Positions 33,188 through 41,684 of a stretch of 64,000 nucleotides of DNA are shown piece after piece. The notes beneath the pieces were generated by a model. The model did not search any database, was not told the DNA's origin, and was given only the letters and a program-made list of their open reading frames with translations. A program made the position numbers and the translations under genes. How positions within the stretch are numbered: position 1 is the stretch's first letter; each line of letters opens with the position of its first letter. The DNA comes from Gemmatimonadaceae bacterium (GTDB taxonomy: Bacteria; Latescibacterota; UBA2968; UBA8231): positions 4,407 through 68,406 of the forward strand of contig PBSR01000019.1 in NCBI GenBank assembly GCA_002726335.1, read 5' to 3'.

Positions 33188-33781
33188 ATGATCACGACAG
33201 TTCGATTGATGACATTCGCCTGCTTGGCGGCGGTGGCCACCACGGCGGAGGCCGAACAGGTGAGGCTGACTCGGGAGAACTTGCTCGCATCTCGGTACGA
33301 CTGGGCTCGGGAGCGGATGACAAGCTGTCCGATTACGGTCAGGTACGACCCTCAGATACATCGTACCTACTTTTACTGGGCGGATGGTTCCTCTGCAGTC
33401 GCCATTGAACTGGAGGAAGATCAGATCGGTTTCCTCCGAGAGTATTTCGAGAAGTACCTGGAGTGGAATAAAAAAGCCATTGACGAACAGACCAAGATGC
33501 AGTTGGAGATTGGAAAGTACACTTTCACCGGGTGGTTTCAGGCCGACGGCGAACTCTGGAAACAGACTCACCACGGCCTGGGGACGGGGATTCTTACGTT
33601 CTTTTCCCAAACACCAAACAGCCACCAGGCGGTCTTGCAGTTCGGACAGTTTGAGTCAAGAGATGACAACACAAGCTACGAGCCCGAGTCTGTTTACCTG
33701 TCCGAGAGATGCGTGAGAGATCTGCTGTCGGCAACGAGCTTTGATAATATGGTTTCCGCGATGAAACGATCGGCCCAGTGA
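33188..33781 (+). CDS. Exported protein of unknown function, lower GC than neighbours
   Basis: 197 residues. An N-terminal signal peptide (MITTVRLMTFACLAAVATTAEA, cleavage near AEAEQ) predicts export to the periplasm. The mature part has a coiled-coil-like acidic helix (IGFLREYFEKYLEWNKKAID) and a beta-rich C-terminal half; one Cys pair (about 45 and 178) might form a disulfide. I recognise no family. Base composition is closer to 52-54 % GC and its upstream region is still more AT-rich, unlike the flanking genes, which suggests acquisition by transfer. The 190 bases upstream hold the candidate promoter. Confidence 0.65.
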   Translation: MITTVRLMTFACLAAVATTAEAEQVRLTRENLLASRYDWARERMTSCPITVRYDPQIHRTYFYWADGSSAVAIELEEDQIGFLREYFEKYLEWNKKAIDEQTKMQLEIGKYTFTGWFQADGELWKQTHHGLGTGILTFFSQTPNSHQAVLQFGQFESRDDNTSYEPESVYLSERCVRDLLSATSFDNMVSAMKRSAQ

Positions 33782-33884
33782 CCTGGGCACTCTGGTGCTC
33801 TAGTTCTATTTAGGCGCACCGATCAGATCGAACTCCTCCAGCCCCACGGGTGATCCTCCCTGCCGATCCTCGTGGGCCGGACAG

Positions 33885-34931
33885 CTAGAGAAACAGCGGG
33901 CCTGACGTCAACTCCTCCGGGGCCGCGTCGGGTAGTCCGTATTCGGCTGCGATCAACTGGCGAATCGCCACCAGCTCACGCTTGCCGTCCGGGACCAGGG
34001 TAGTCAACAGCAACCTGGGGATATGGTTGCGCAGCCACTGATCAAGGAAGTGCGGTGGCACTCCGAGGCGACGGCAGGGCCAGATGATCTTGTCGGCTAC
34101 GAGCCGCTCCCGATCGAGCCGGCCAAAGGTGGACACAGGCTGCTGGTTCAGCGTCGTTCGATTCACCAGCACCAGGTCGGCCCCCGCCAGGTGCGCTTCC
34201 ACCGTCATCACGGCCTCACAGCCGTGGCGATAGTAGGCTGTGTCCTCGACGCCACACAGGTCGGGTTCGCCCAGGAACACCGCTTCCATGACATTGCGGG
34301 AGAACAGCTTGAACCCCGAATGAAAGTCGGGGAACTCCTCCATCGTCGTGGCCAGGGCCAGCCGTAGCGGGTGATCGCTGACGGCCGCATGATAGGCCAG
34401 GGCGTCGAAGAGGATCCGGTCGGCCAGCTCCTCCAGCTCACCCCGCAGCCAGCCCATCGGTCGATGTCGGGAGATGCGGCGACCGAGGGCATGGACGCCC
34501 TGCACACCGCGCACCTGACGGGCGTGCATCCCCGCCCGGACCAGATTCACCAGTTCGTTGGCGAAGTGGTCGCCATCGGAGTCGATGGTGGCAAACCACT
34601 CCAGACCGGCCTGTTCTGCCAGCCGGGCCATGGCCAGGCGCAACGCCTGCAGCTTGCCTCGGTTCCTGTCGCCGATTACCAGATCCACACCGTGCTGCTG
34701 CGCCAGCCGGCGTGCCGGGTCGGCGCCACAGTCTTCCCCGTCGACGGCCATGCAGATGGTCATCGGATCGTCAACGGCGGCGACGCAGGCCGCCAGATTG
34801 TCATCGAGCAGCAGCAGCCCGTCGGTGTTGTCGTCGTCGTGCGGCAGGTAGACGGGAATCGCGATGCCGGTAGTTTGCCGGCTGGCCTGTCTGGCAACAC
34901 CGGCGTTGGCTGCGGGCAGGTCAGGGCTCAT
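33885..34931 (-). CDS. Glycosyltransferase-like (GT-A fold) protein
   Basis: 348 residues. After a short variable N-terminus the protein shows GIAIPVYLPHDDDN and a DxD-like metal motif in FATIDSDGDHFANELVNLV (about 113-131), as in family 2-type glycosyltransferases that use nucleotide sugars. DFHSGFKLFSRNVMEAVF and GVEDTAYYRHGCEAVMTVEA (about 200-240) resemble the acceptor/ED motif region. No membrane helix is visible, so it may make a soluble glycoconjugate or compatible solute. Function beyond the fold is a guess. It is divergent from the response regulator gene at 35025. Confidence 0.55.
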   Translation of the reverse strand: MSPDLPAANAGVARQASRQTTGIAIPVYLPHDDDNTDGLLLLDDNLAACVAAVDDPMTICMAVDGEDCGADPARRLAQQHGVDLVIGDRNRGKLQALRLAMARLAEQAGLEWFATIDSDGDHFANELVNLVRAGMHARQVRGVQGVHALGRRISRHRPMGWLRGELEELADRILFDALAYHAAVSDHPLRLALATTMEEFPDFHSGFKLFSRNVMEAVFLGEPDLCGVEDTAYYRHGCEAVMTVEAHLAGADLVLVNRTTLNQQPVSTFGRLDRERLVADKIIWPCRRLGVPPHFLDQWLRNHIPRLLLTTLVPDGKRELVAIRQLIAAEYGLPDAAPEELTSGPLFL

Positions 34932-35024
34932 CGGATCCTAATCGTGTATCGGGTGGGATGTGACCCGGGCCACCGTGAGCGGCAGGTTGGCGTTCATTGG
35001 CACCTCGATTACTTTTGCCGCCTG

Positions 35025-35774
35025 ATGTTGACCGCTACCGAACAGCCGCTGCCCTCGACGGCAGAGCTTCTCGACGACGCTCCCATCCTTGTCGTCGACG
35101 ACGACGAGGCCCTGCGCCGGCTGTGTGCCCGCGTGCTGTCGTCACGGGGATACGAAGTGCATACGGCCGAGGACGGCGAGGAGGCCGTGCGCAAGGTACA
35201 GATTCAAGCCTACCGCGTCGTCCTGCTGGATCTCAAGATGCCCGGTATGGACGGCATCGAGTGTCTCAAGAGAATGAAGTCGGAGGGTTGTCGCGCCGAT
35301 GTTGTCATGATCACGGGGTACGGCAACGTGCCCACCGCCGTGGAGGCCATGAAGGTCGGGGCACGCGACTTCATCGAAAAGCCCTTCAAACCTCAGGACC
35401 TGCAGGCCATGCTGGAAGACATCCTCCAGCGCCAGTCGCGCGACGCCCAGCTGTCCTCCGACCCCGTTGTCGCCTTCATCCAGCAGCATGCCACCGAGAT
35501 CAGCTCACGGAAAGACGTGGCCAACCGGCTCGGCGTCAGCCTCGAACGCGTGTCGACACGCGTTCAGGAAGAAACCAGTCTCTCCTTCCGCGCCTTCCTC
35601 CACGCCTGCCGTCTGGACCTGGCCAAGCGCCTGCTGGAGACGACCGAACTCGACATCTCCGAGATCTCCACCCGCACCGGCTTTCAGACCGTACAGCACT
35701 TCAGCCGCGTCTTCAGCAAGAGATCCGGCATCTCACCGAAGAAATACCGCCTGCAGGTAAGAGCCGAAGCCTAG
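35025..35774 (+). CDS. Response regulator: receiver domain plus AraC-type HTH
   Basis: 249 residues from the ATG at 35025; the frame is open to 34371, but that part lies opposite the glycosyltransferase. The receiver (about 20-140) is intact: DDD acidic cluster in ILVVDDDEALRRL, phospho-acceptor Asp in VVLLDLKMPGMDG, Thr in VMITGYGN, and Lys in EKPFKPQ. The C-terminal 100 residues are an AraC-type double helix-turn-helix: SFRAFLHACRLDLAKRLLET, DISEISTRTGFQTVQHFSRVF, SGISPKKYR. It should bind DNA on phosphorylation by a histidine kinase. No kinase gene is adjacent, so it is an orphan by position. A terminator follows at 35809. Confidence 0.92.
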   Translation: MLTATEQPLPSTAELLDDAPILVVDDDEALRRLCARVLSSRGYEVHTAEDGEEAVRKVQIQAYRVVLLDLKMPGMDGIECLKRMKSEGCRADVVMITGYGNVPTAVEAMKVGARDFIEKPFKPQDLQAMLEDILQRQSRDAQLSSDPVVAFIQQHATEISSRKDVANRLGVSLERVSTRVQEETSLSFRAFLHACRLDLAKRLLETTELDISEISTRTGFQTVQHFSRVFSKRSGISPKKYRLQVRAEA

Positions 35775-36105
35775 CACCGTCCAGCGAAACTCGGCCCCCG
35801 ATCAGAACGCCCCGCATCCAGAAGGATGGCGGGGCATTCCATTTTGCGGCCCGACGCAGGAGGGCCAAGTCCACTCTTCTGCTCTCAGTCGCCATTGGGG
35901 AGTGGGAGAATCCGGGTCAGGATCGCGCTCGGGGCGCGGAGGCGTTCATTGTGTCGGCCCAATTCTGCCGCGTCGGATCAGAATCCCCAGAGACTCGTCC
36001 CCGGCCGCAGGCCGGACGAGGCTCGCCAGCCGAGAGTTTCACCGTCATCATCGCAACACCGAACAATGCCGACACCAGGACGCCGTAGCGCCCCGAGTGC
36101 GGTCC
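35775..36105. other. Intergenic region after the response regulator
   Basis: About 330 bases without a convincing gene between convergent genes. It contains the terminator at 35809-35845 and a second GC-rich hairpin at 35994-36019 (CTCGT/ACGAG outer stem, CCGGCC/GGCCGG inner stem, loop GCA) without a T tract. The hairpin could terminate the semialdehyde dehydrogenase transcript coming from the other side. Confidence 0.4.
35809..35845 (+). terminator. Probable intrinsic terminator after the response regulator
   Basis: Stem GCCCCGC+ATCC (35809-35819) pairs with GGAT and GCGGGGC (35824-35835), with loop AGAA and one bulged G. The stem is followed by ATTCCATTTT. The T run is short and interrupted, but the stem is strong. 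Confidence 0.6.
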
Positions 36106-37692
36106 CTACACCGTAACATCCCCCGTAGACCACTCACCATCCACCAACCGCGCTACACCCCCCGGATTCCGATCCCGCAACTGTGCCGGCAACCGATCAT
36201 CGCGCACGTTGTCATAACACGACAGCATGCCGTAACGCAGCAGTGATGCCGGAATACCGACTGCGGTAAACCCGGGATGTCCCGTCGCCGGGTACGGTCC
36301 TCCGTGGTTCATCGACGGCACAACGGCGACGCCCGTGGGCATCTTGTCATTGAGCAGTCGGCCCACCTTGCGGCGCAGCAGAGGCGCGATTCTATCGTAG
36401 GCGCTGTCATCCGTACCGTCTGAATGAGAATAGATGCAGCCTGTCAGGTTGCCCTCGAAGTGGCGCGCCACCTCGCAGGCCTGTTCGAGATCGTCGACGA
36501 CGACGAACAGACTCTCGTTGCCGAAGGCTTCGGTCTGCAGCGTCTCCGGATCCTGCAGAAACCGCGACCCACTCACTTTCAACAGCGTGTTGCTGTAGCT
36601 GAATCCCGTGCCGGCGCCCGCACTGCCGCCGGTGAGCAGCTCGGCACCCGCGGCCTGCAACGTCGCCACGCTCTTCGTCATCCCGGTTTCCACACCCTCG
36701 GCCAGCAGCGTGCCTACCGGCGCTGCGTCAAAGCGCTCTTTCACCTGGGCGATGAAGGCATCTGTCTCGGATCCCTTCAGCAGGACGACGATGCCGGGGT
36801 TGGTGCAGAACTGGCCGGTACCCATCAGGCAGGAGACGCCAAACTCGTCGGCGATCGCCTCGCTGCGCTCCTGCAGGGCTCCCGGCAGGATGTACACCGG
36901 GTTGATCGAGCTCAGCTCCAGGTAGATCGGTTTGCCGGCGGCATCTGCTGCCGCCTTCAACGTCAGCCCGGCGCCGCGCGAGCCGGTGTAGCCGGTAGCG
37001 CCGATCTTCGGATGGGATACCAGTCTGGCGCCCACATCATGATCGGTGCGATAGATCAGCTGCACCGTCGCCAGCGGCAATCCCGTCGACTTGAGTGCCT
37101 CCAGGGCTTCTTCTGCCAGCAGCCGGCTGGTCCCGGGGTGCGACGAGTTCGCCTTGCCGATGACGGGACAGCCGGCGCCGAGGGCAGCGGCGAAATCACC
37201 TCCGGACACACTGTTGAAGGCGAGAGGGAAGTTGTTCGGTCCGAAGACGGCGACACCTCCCTCCAGGGCGCGGTACATGGACCGGATGTTGTTCGCCGTG
37301 TCGATCGTCGGCAGGGCCCAGGAGCTGCTCCGTGCGGCGGCGGCCGCCTGACGCAGCTGGCCTGTGGTGCGCGGCAGCTCGATGTCGGCCAGGCGCGGTG
37401 ACGCGGGGTAGCCAGATTCCGTGTTAGCCATGGCGACGATCTCGTCGGCCCGGGCCTCGATGCGATCGGCGAAGGCGTCGAGGAAATCGGCCACGCCATC
37501 GGGATAGAACGACTGCAGCTGTTCCGAAGCCTCCGCGGCGGCTTCGACAGCGGCCAGTACTTCCTCCTGGCCGCTGACGGGATAGACCTCACCCGTCGGC
37601 TGTCGCGTGCTCGGGTTGTTGGGTTCGAAGGTGCCCACCGCGTCGGAGTCTCGCCATTGACCGGCGATGAGGACCTTCTGTGCCTTCGACAT
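36106..37692 (-). CDS. 2,5-dioxovalerate (alpha-ketoglutarate semialdehyde) dehydrogenase-like ALDH
   Basis: 528 residues from the ATG at 37692, with GGGAG about ten bases upstream; the open frame upstream is only a shadow of the PhyH gene. Aldehyde dehydrogenase features are VFGPNNFPLAFN (about 150-161), GYTGSRGAG (cofactor loop), YLELSSINPV with the catalytic Glu, and MGTGQFCTNPG with the catalytic Cys (about 295). Length and the NNFPLAFN/SSHPGTS signatures fit the NADP-dependent 2-ketoglutarate semialdehyde dehydrogenase group used in pentose, hexarate or hydroxyproline breakdown. Uronate degradation by the nearby uxuA is compatible but does not need this step. Confidence 0.85.
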   Translation of the reverse strand: MSKAQKVLIAGQWRDSDAVGTFEPNNPSTRQPTGEVYPVSGQEEVLAAVEAAAEASEQLQSFYPDGVADFLDAFADRIEARADEIVAMANTESGYPASPRLADIELPRTTGQLRQAAAAARSSSWALPTIDTANNIRSMYRALEGGVAVFGPNNFPLAFNSVSGGDFAAALGAGCPVIGKANSSHPGTSRLLAEEALEALKSTGLPLATVQLIYRTDHDVGARLVSHPKIGATGYTGSRGAGLTLKAAADAAGKPIYLELSSINPVYILPGALQERSEAIADEFGVSCLMGTGQFCTNPGIVVLLKGSETDAFIAQVKERFDAAPVGTLLAEGVETGMTKSVATLQAAGAELLTGGSAGAGTGFSYSNTLLKVSGSRFLQDPETLQTEAFGNESLFVVVDDLEQACEVARHFEGNLTGCIYSHSDGTDDSAYDRIAPLLRRKVGRLLNDKMPTGVAVVPSMNHGGPYPATGHPGFTAVGIPASLLRYGMLSCYDNVRDDRLPAQLRDRNPGGVARLVDGEWSTGDVTV

Positions 37693-37751
37693 TCTTGTTC
37701 GTCTCCCGTTGTTGTGCAGTCGTCTTGTTGTGTTGGTCGTCGCGTTCCGAA

Positions 37752-38543
37752 TCAGGTATTGCGCAGCAGTTCCTGACCATCCTGCCGATGGCGGTAACCG
37801 CGCACCAGCAGTCCGGGCCGGCCGTGGCTCTGACCGGCGGTCTGCAGGTTCTGCGGATCCCGGTAACCGACACGAACCATGCGCCGGGCTGTGGCCGTCC
37901 GGTTGATGTGGGATCCGTGGATCGTATGGATGCTGAAGAACACCACATCTCCTCGTTGTGCCGGTACTGCGACCGTGTCCTCCAGGCTGTACTCGTCCGT
38001 CGACAGGTGCGGGGAGCAACCGGAGCCATCCGCCTGTTCCGTAATGTGTACCAGGGCACCTTGCTTGTGTGAGCCGGCGAGGAAGCGGATCTCGCCGTTC
38101 TCATGACATGTGTCGTCCAGGTGGACGAGCACATCGACGTATCGCCCATCTTCGTGCATGTAGAACGGATGATCCTGATGCATGGGGAAAGGGTGACCGG
38201 CCGACGGCGGCTTGATGTGCATCGTCGAGTGGTGCAACTCGACGTCGGGTCCGAGGATATCACCGAGGGCCTCGGCCAGACCGGGATCGGTCACCGCCTG
38301 GGACCACGCCTGCGAGTACAGATGCAGATCGTGCATCGCTGTCAGCTTCGATGCCTTGTCCGTCTCTTCGTCCATGTAGACCTGTCGCCACGGGCCGCTC
38401 CATCCGGGGCCCGTCGTCGCCCATTCGGCCACGAGTCGCCCGAGGTCCTGATCGAGAGCGTCCATCTGCTCGGGGGTGAACATCTGAGGGATCCGCAGGT
38501 ATCCCTGCTCACGGAAGAACTCGACCTGTTCGGGACTCAGCAT
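37752..38543 (-). CDS. Phytanoyl-CoA dioxygenase family protein (PhyH)
   Basis: 263 residues from the ATG at 38543 (MLSPEQVEFFREQGYL, typical family start) with AGAGGAAA about ten bases upstream; an ATG at 38588 adds 15 atypical residues. The Fe(II)/2-oxoglutarate facial triad is visible: H-x-D in FPMHQDHPFY and the distal His in HTIHGSHINRT, followed by the 2-oxoglutarate-binding Arg in TARRMVRVGYR. It hydroxylates a small organic substrate using O2. Substrate cannot be inferred. It is probably cotranscribed with the dehydrogenase gene downstream (59 bases between). Confidence 0.88.
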   Translation of the reverse strand: MLSPEQVEFFREQGYLRIPQMFTPEQMDALDQDLGRLVAEWATTGPGWSGPWRQVYMDEETDKASKLTAMHDLHLYSQAWSQAVTDPGLAEALGDILGPDVELHHSTMHIKPPSAGHPFPMHQDHPFYMHEDGRYVDVLVHLDDTCHENGEIRFLAGSHKQGALVHITEQADGSGCSPHLSTDEYSLEDTVAVPAQRGDVVFFSIHTIHGSHINRTATARRMVRVGYRDPQNLQTAGQSHGRPGLLVRGYRHRQDGQELLRNT

Positions 38544-38602
38544 GCAGCGACATTTCCTCTGGTGAAGGCTGAAACGGTGGGCGTTCATGACTCAGAGAGC
38601 TA

Positions 38603-38655
38603 AGCAGCCGGTAGGCGGCCGCAGCCCAGATGGACTCTAGCAACGGGCTGCTAAG
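38603..38655. repeat. Truncated copy of the MITE-like palindromic element
   Basis: CGCAGCCCAGATGG and AACGGGCT here align with the right end of the element at 29790-29954. The left inverted-repeat tip (TAAGCAGCC) is retained but is joined directly to the right third, so about 110 bases of interior are missing. The copy sits between the PhyH gene start and the end of the HTTM gene. Confidence 0.6.
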
Positions 38656-40162
38656 GTAACCACTGCTCCGAGGGGGACAAAGACAGCGCCCGTACTCCCG
38701 TCAGGGGCCCCGACTCATCGTCAAAAACAGGGACGTGGAGCGACGTCTCGAGCACCTCTTCCACCGCCGCGGCAGAGACCTGTCCCTGCGGCCAGGTGAG
38801 TACGAGGGCGGGTTGCCGCAGAACCGGCGACTCGAATGGCGTCAGCGGCTCATGGACCCAGACCAGGGCCAGACGGTGCAGTTGATCGGCGCCTCTGCCG
38901 TTGCGCCGCTCCAGCAGGAAGTTTCGGTAGATGTGCTGAATCCCCCAGTCGTCATCCAGGTAGGGGGCATCCGAGAAGGCCAGCCAGCGCAGGCGCGATC
39001 CCGGCCCGGATGGCGCCGGCGGCCGCAGTGTCGGCGGTTCGCCGGTGATGGGATCCACCACCGTGCCATCGGCGTGCCAGCCCACCGCCACCCACCAGCC
39101 GGCCGCGTGGAATGGCTCCGGTGCGTACATACCCCAGATGATCTCCATGCCGAGCAGATAGCGCAGTCGTGCGACGTGGCCTGCGCCCGCATAGGGCCAC
39201 ACCGTGTCCCCCTCCCAGGCGACGACACGTTCTCCTTCCGCCGTGATCAGCAGCCCCAGAGCCATGAGGCCGGCCACGACTCGTTCGGCCACGACACGCC
39301 GCGGCGTGGACACCCTTGCGGTCTCATTCTGCTGGCGCCAGCCGAGTCTGTCCCACGTACTGCCCGGAATCAGTGTCGAGGCGGCAACCATCATCAGCAG
39401 GGGAAAACTGCCGAGGGCCAGCACCGGCCACATCCCCAGGTGGAACAGGGCCAGTCCCAGGGCGGCGTACACGCGGCATCGTGGCCACAGGATCAGCACC
39501 GGTGCCACGTACTCGAAGAGCAGAGCCGCGTGTGTGATCGTCGGCCAGATGCCAGCCGGCGCCGCCAGCGCCAGCCAGCGGCCGGGGGCCGTCGGCGTGC
39601 CGCGGTCGAGCAGTGCCAGCCAGACCGCTGAACCCTCCTGCCACCAGGCCGGTCCACTCTTGACCACGGCCGTGCACAGGTAGATCCAGGCGAGAGACAG
39701 GAGCAGACCTGCGCCCGCTGCCACGGTCAGCCAGCCGGGCAGCTGCGGACGGCGTCCAGCCCGTGCATCCAGAGACAGCACCGCCCCGGTGGGTAGAGCC
39801 AGGCACCAGAACAGCAGGACGCACAGCACGGCGTTGTGGTAGTCGGCGGTGCCGCTGGCGGCAAACTGGAAAGCGCCGGCGCTGACCCAGGCGATCAGTG
39901 TCACCTGACGGGTGCGCCAGCCGAGAGCCAGCAGGACGGCGACGATCAACACGGCGCTGGCGGCGAGGCGCAGGGTCATGGCCTCGCTGCCGAAGATCAG
40001 CCACGTGGGCAGCTTCGGCTCATGGTAGGCCTGCATCGCCCACCAGTCGGCGGCCACCGACTGGGCGCGCAACATGTCCCAGGCTAATACTGTCGCCGTG
40101 CCGATGCGCAGGCAGCCGAGGGAACGGCGATCCAGTTCAGCGAATGCTGCGAAACGTCGCAT
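38651..40162 (-). CDS. HTTM-domain membrane protein (vitamin-K-dependent carboxylase-like)
   Basis: About 503 residues from the ATG at 40162; a GTG at 40219 would overlap the upstream gene by 34 bases. Several hydrophobic segments (for example LIVAVLLALGW, LLLSLAWIYLCTAVVKSG, LGLALFHLGMWPVLAL) form the horizontally transferred transmembrane (HTTM) fold. Marks such as YHNAVLCVLLFWC, CTAVVKSGPAWWQEGSAVW, and FEYVAPVLILWPR with HLGMW are typical. The soluble C-terminal part (about 340-500) has WGMYAPEP and a DDWGIQHIYRNFLLER segment, as in bacterial VKGC homologues. Carboxylase activity in bacteria is unproven in most cases. The gene follows the PhyH-HEAT gene. Confidence 0.75.
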   Translation of the reverse strand: MRRFAAFAELDRRSLGCLRIGTATVLAWDMLRAQSVAADWWAMQAYHEPKLPTWLIFGSEAMTLRLAASAVLIVAVLLALGWRTRQVTLIAWVSAGAFQFAASGTADYHNAVLCVLLFWCLALPTGAVLSLDARAGRRPQLPGWLTVAAGAGLLLSLAWIYLCTAVVKSGPAWWQEGSAVWLALLDRGTPTAPGRWLALAAPAGIWPTITHAALLFEYVAPVLILWPRCRVYAALGLALFHLGMWPVLALGSFPLLMMVAASTLIPGSTWDRLGWRQQNETARVSTPRRVVAERVVAGLMALGLLITAEGERVVAWEGDTVWPYAGAGHVARLRYLLGMEIIWGMYAPEPFHAAGWWVAVGWHADGTVVDPITGEPPTLRPPAPSGPGSRLRWLAFSDAPYLDDDWGIQHIYRNFLLERRNGRGADQLHRLALVWVHEPLTPFESPVLRQPALVLTWPQGQVSAAAVEEVLETSLHVPVFDDESGPLTGVRALSLSPSEQWLP

Positions 40163-40185
40163 CGCTTGTCGCTGAAGCAGGGGCT

Positions 40186-41670
40186 TCAGAACGTGCTTTC
40201 CTTGCTCGTGATCGGACACCAGCGGGACGTTTCGAGGAAATCGAACAGTGCTGCCGTCGCTGTCGGCGTGCCGATACGCTTGAGCGCTTCGGCACTGTGG
40301 TTGCGCACGTAACGATTCTCGTCGTCGAGGGCTCCCACCAGACCGTCGGTTGCCGGTGCCGCGGCCACCCCATGATGGGCCAGACCGTAGGCGGCATCAA
40401 AGCGCACCTGATCCGAATCGTCGCTCAACAGTGTGGTCAACGCCGGCACGGCGTGATCGGCGTGACCGGTCATCGTCGCCAGAGCGTCTGCCGTGTTGCG
40501 ACGCACGAATTCTGCGGGGTCGGTCGCCAGCCCGGACACCGCGGCTGCGGCATCGCTAACGACATGGGCGCCCATCTCGCCGAGGGCAAAGGCGGCATAC
40601 CCACGGCGCGCCTCGTCGGCATCACTGCAGGCGTTCACAAGTGCCACTTCTGCTGCCGGACCCATCGCCGCCAGGCCCTGGGCGGCGTCCTGGCGCGCCG
40701 GCTCCATGTCGTCGGTGAGGCAGTCCACCAGCCCCGCCACTGCCGGCGTGCCGATGGCGGCCAGCGAGTAGGCCGCGTTCAGGCGAACCGGTTCGGCCTC
40801 ATCACGTAGCGCCGCTCGTAGTGCATCGAGCGTCCCGTCCCCGGCACCGGCGGCCCCGAGGCTGTCGGCGGCGGCCATACGTTCTTCGAGATCACCATCC
40901 CGCAGCTGCGCCACAGCGTCTACGCCAGATGCACCGGTACCATCCACAGTGGCCAGGGCGTCGCCGCGGTGCCAGTTCCACATCCTCGTCCACAGTCCCC
41001 GGTGCCGGTCGCCCGAGCCGTTGCCCCCCGGAAAGACAGCCGACCGGTTGTTCCACGTCGGTGCCGTCGGTTCCGTCATACGCGTGAACTGGAACTTCAT
41101 CATGAACCGCGTCTTCTCCGTCAGGTTGGGACAGGCGCGGTGCCAGATGTCGAAGTGGATGAGCACCGCCGTACCGGCTTCGCCGACACATGGCAGGATC
41201 TGCTCGAGGGGTTCCCAGGACTCCTTGTGCTCGTAGGTCTGCGATCCCGGCACGACCCCGGTGGGACCAATCTCTTCGGGGCAGTCCTGCGGATAGTAGA
41301 GCAGCATCGCCCAGCGGGTCCGGTGGCTGCGCACCCGCCGGTACCCCCAGTAGCTGTCCTTGTGCACGCCACCGCCGTCACCGGGACCCTTGTTCACGTG
41401 GCAGTGCCGGTGGGAGTGCATGATGTGATCGGGACCGAGCACGCTCGACAGGGCCCCACGGAGAGTGGGGTCAGCGAACACCCGGTGCAGTTCGGGTACC
41501 CGTGGCAGTATGTTGTTGCCGGGGTTACCCTCCTTCTCCATCACCTCGGACGTCCGCTGGTAGATCTGCTCGTGGAAACTCTTCGGCAGGCCGGTCTTCA
41601 GCACGACGTAACCGCGGGTGATGTAGTGGCGCATCTGCTCGTCGCTGAGTAGGTAGTTGGGATCGGTCAC
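40186..41670 (-). CDS. PhyH-type dioxygenase fused to HEAT repeats
   Basis: 494 residues. Residues 1 to about 240 are a phytanoyl-CoA-dioxygenase domain: start MTDPNYLLSDEQMRHYITRG, H-x-D in GGVHKDSYWGY (about 102-106), distal His in HFDIWHRACPN (about 175), and Arg in TRFMMKFQF. From about 255 the protein is built of roughly seven HEAT/PBS-lyase-like repeats of about 31 residues, each with the pattern V-R-x-x-A-A-x-x-L-x-x-(I/M)-G (EPVRLNAAYSLAAIG, EPARQDAAQGLAAMG, DQVRFDAAYGLAHHG, RYVRNHSAEALKRIG). The repeats should form an alpha solenoid that binds a partner or substrate. The PhyH-HEAT pairing is unusual to me. Confidence 0.88.
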   Translation of the reverse strand: MTDPNYLLSDEQMRHYITRGYVVLKTGLPKSFHEQIYQRTSEVMEKEGNPGNNILPRVPELHRVFADPTLRGALSSVLGPDHIMHSHRHCHVNKGPGDGGGVHKDSYWGYRRVRSHRTRWAMLLYYPQDCPEEIGPTGVVPGSQTYEHKESWEPLEQILPCVGEAGTAVLIHFDIWHRACPNLTEKTRFMMKFQFTRMTEPTAPTWNNRSAVFPGGNGSGDRHRGLWTRMWNWHRGDALATVDGTGASGVDAVAQLRDGDLEERMAAADSLGAAGAGDGTLDALRAALRDEAEPVRLNAAYSLAAIGTPAVAGLVDCLTDDMEPARQDAAQGLAAMGPAAEVALVNACSDADEARRGYAAFALGEMGAHVVSDAAAAVSGLATDPAEFVRRNTADALATMTGHADHAVPALTTLLSDDSDQVRFDAAYGLAHHGVAAAPATDGLVGALDDENRYVRNHSAEALKRIGTPTATAALFDFLETSRWCPITSKESTF

Positions 41671-41684
41671 GTCAGGGTCTCCTG

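Noticed and set aside
33146..33625. Minus-strand open frame opposite the exported protein gene
   Set aside because: The plus strand has a signal peptide, promoter-like site and better codon pattern; the minus frame lacks any motif.
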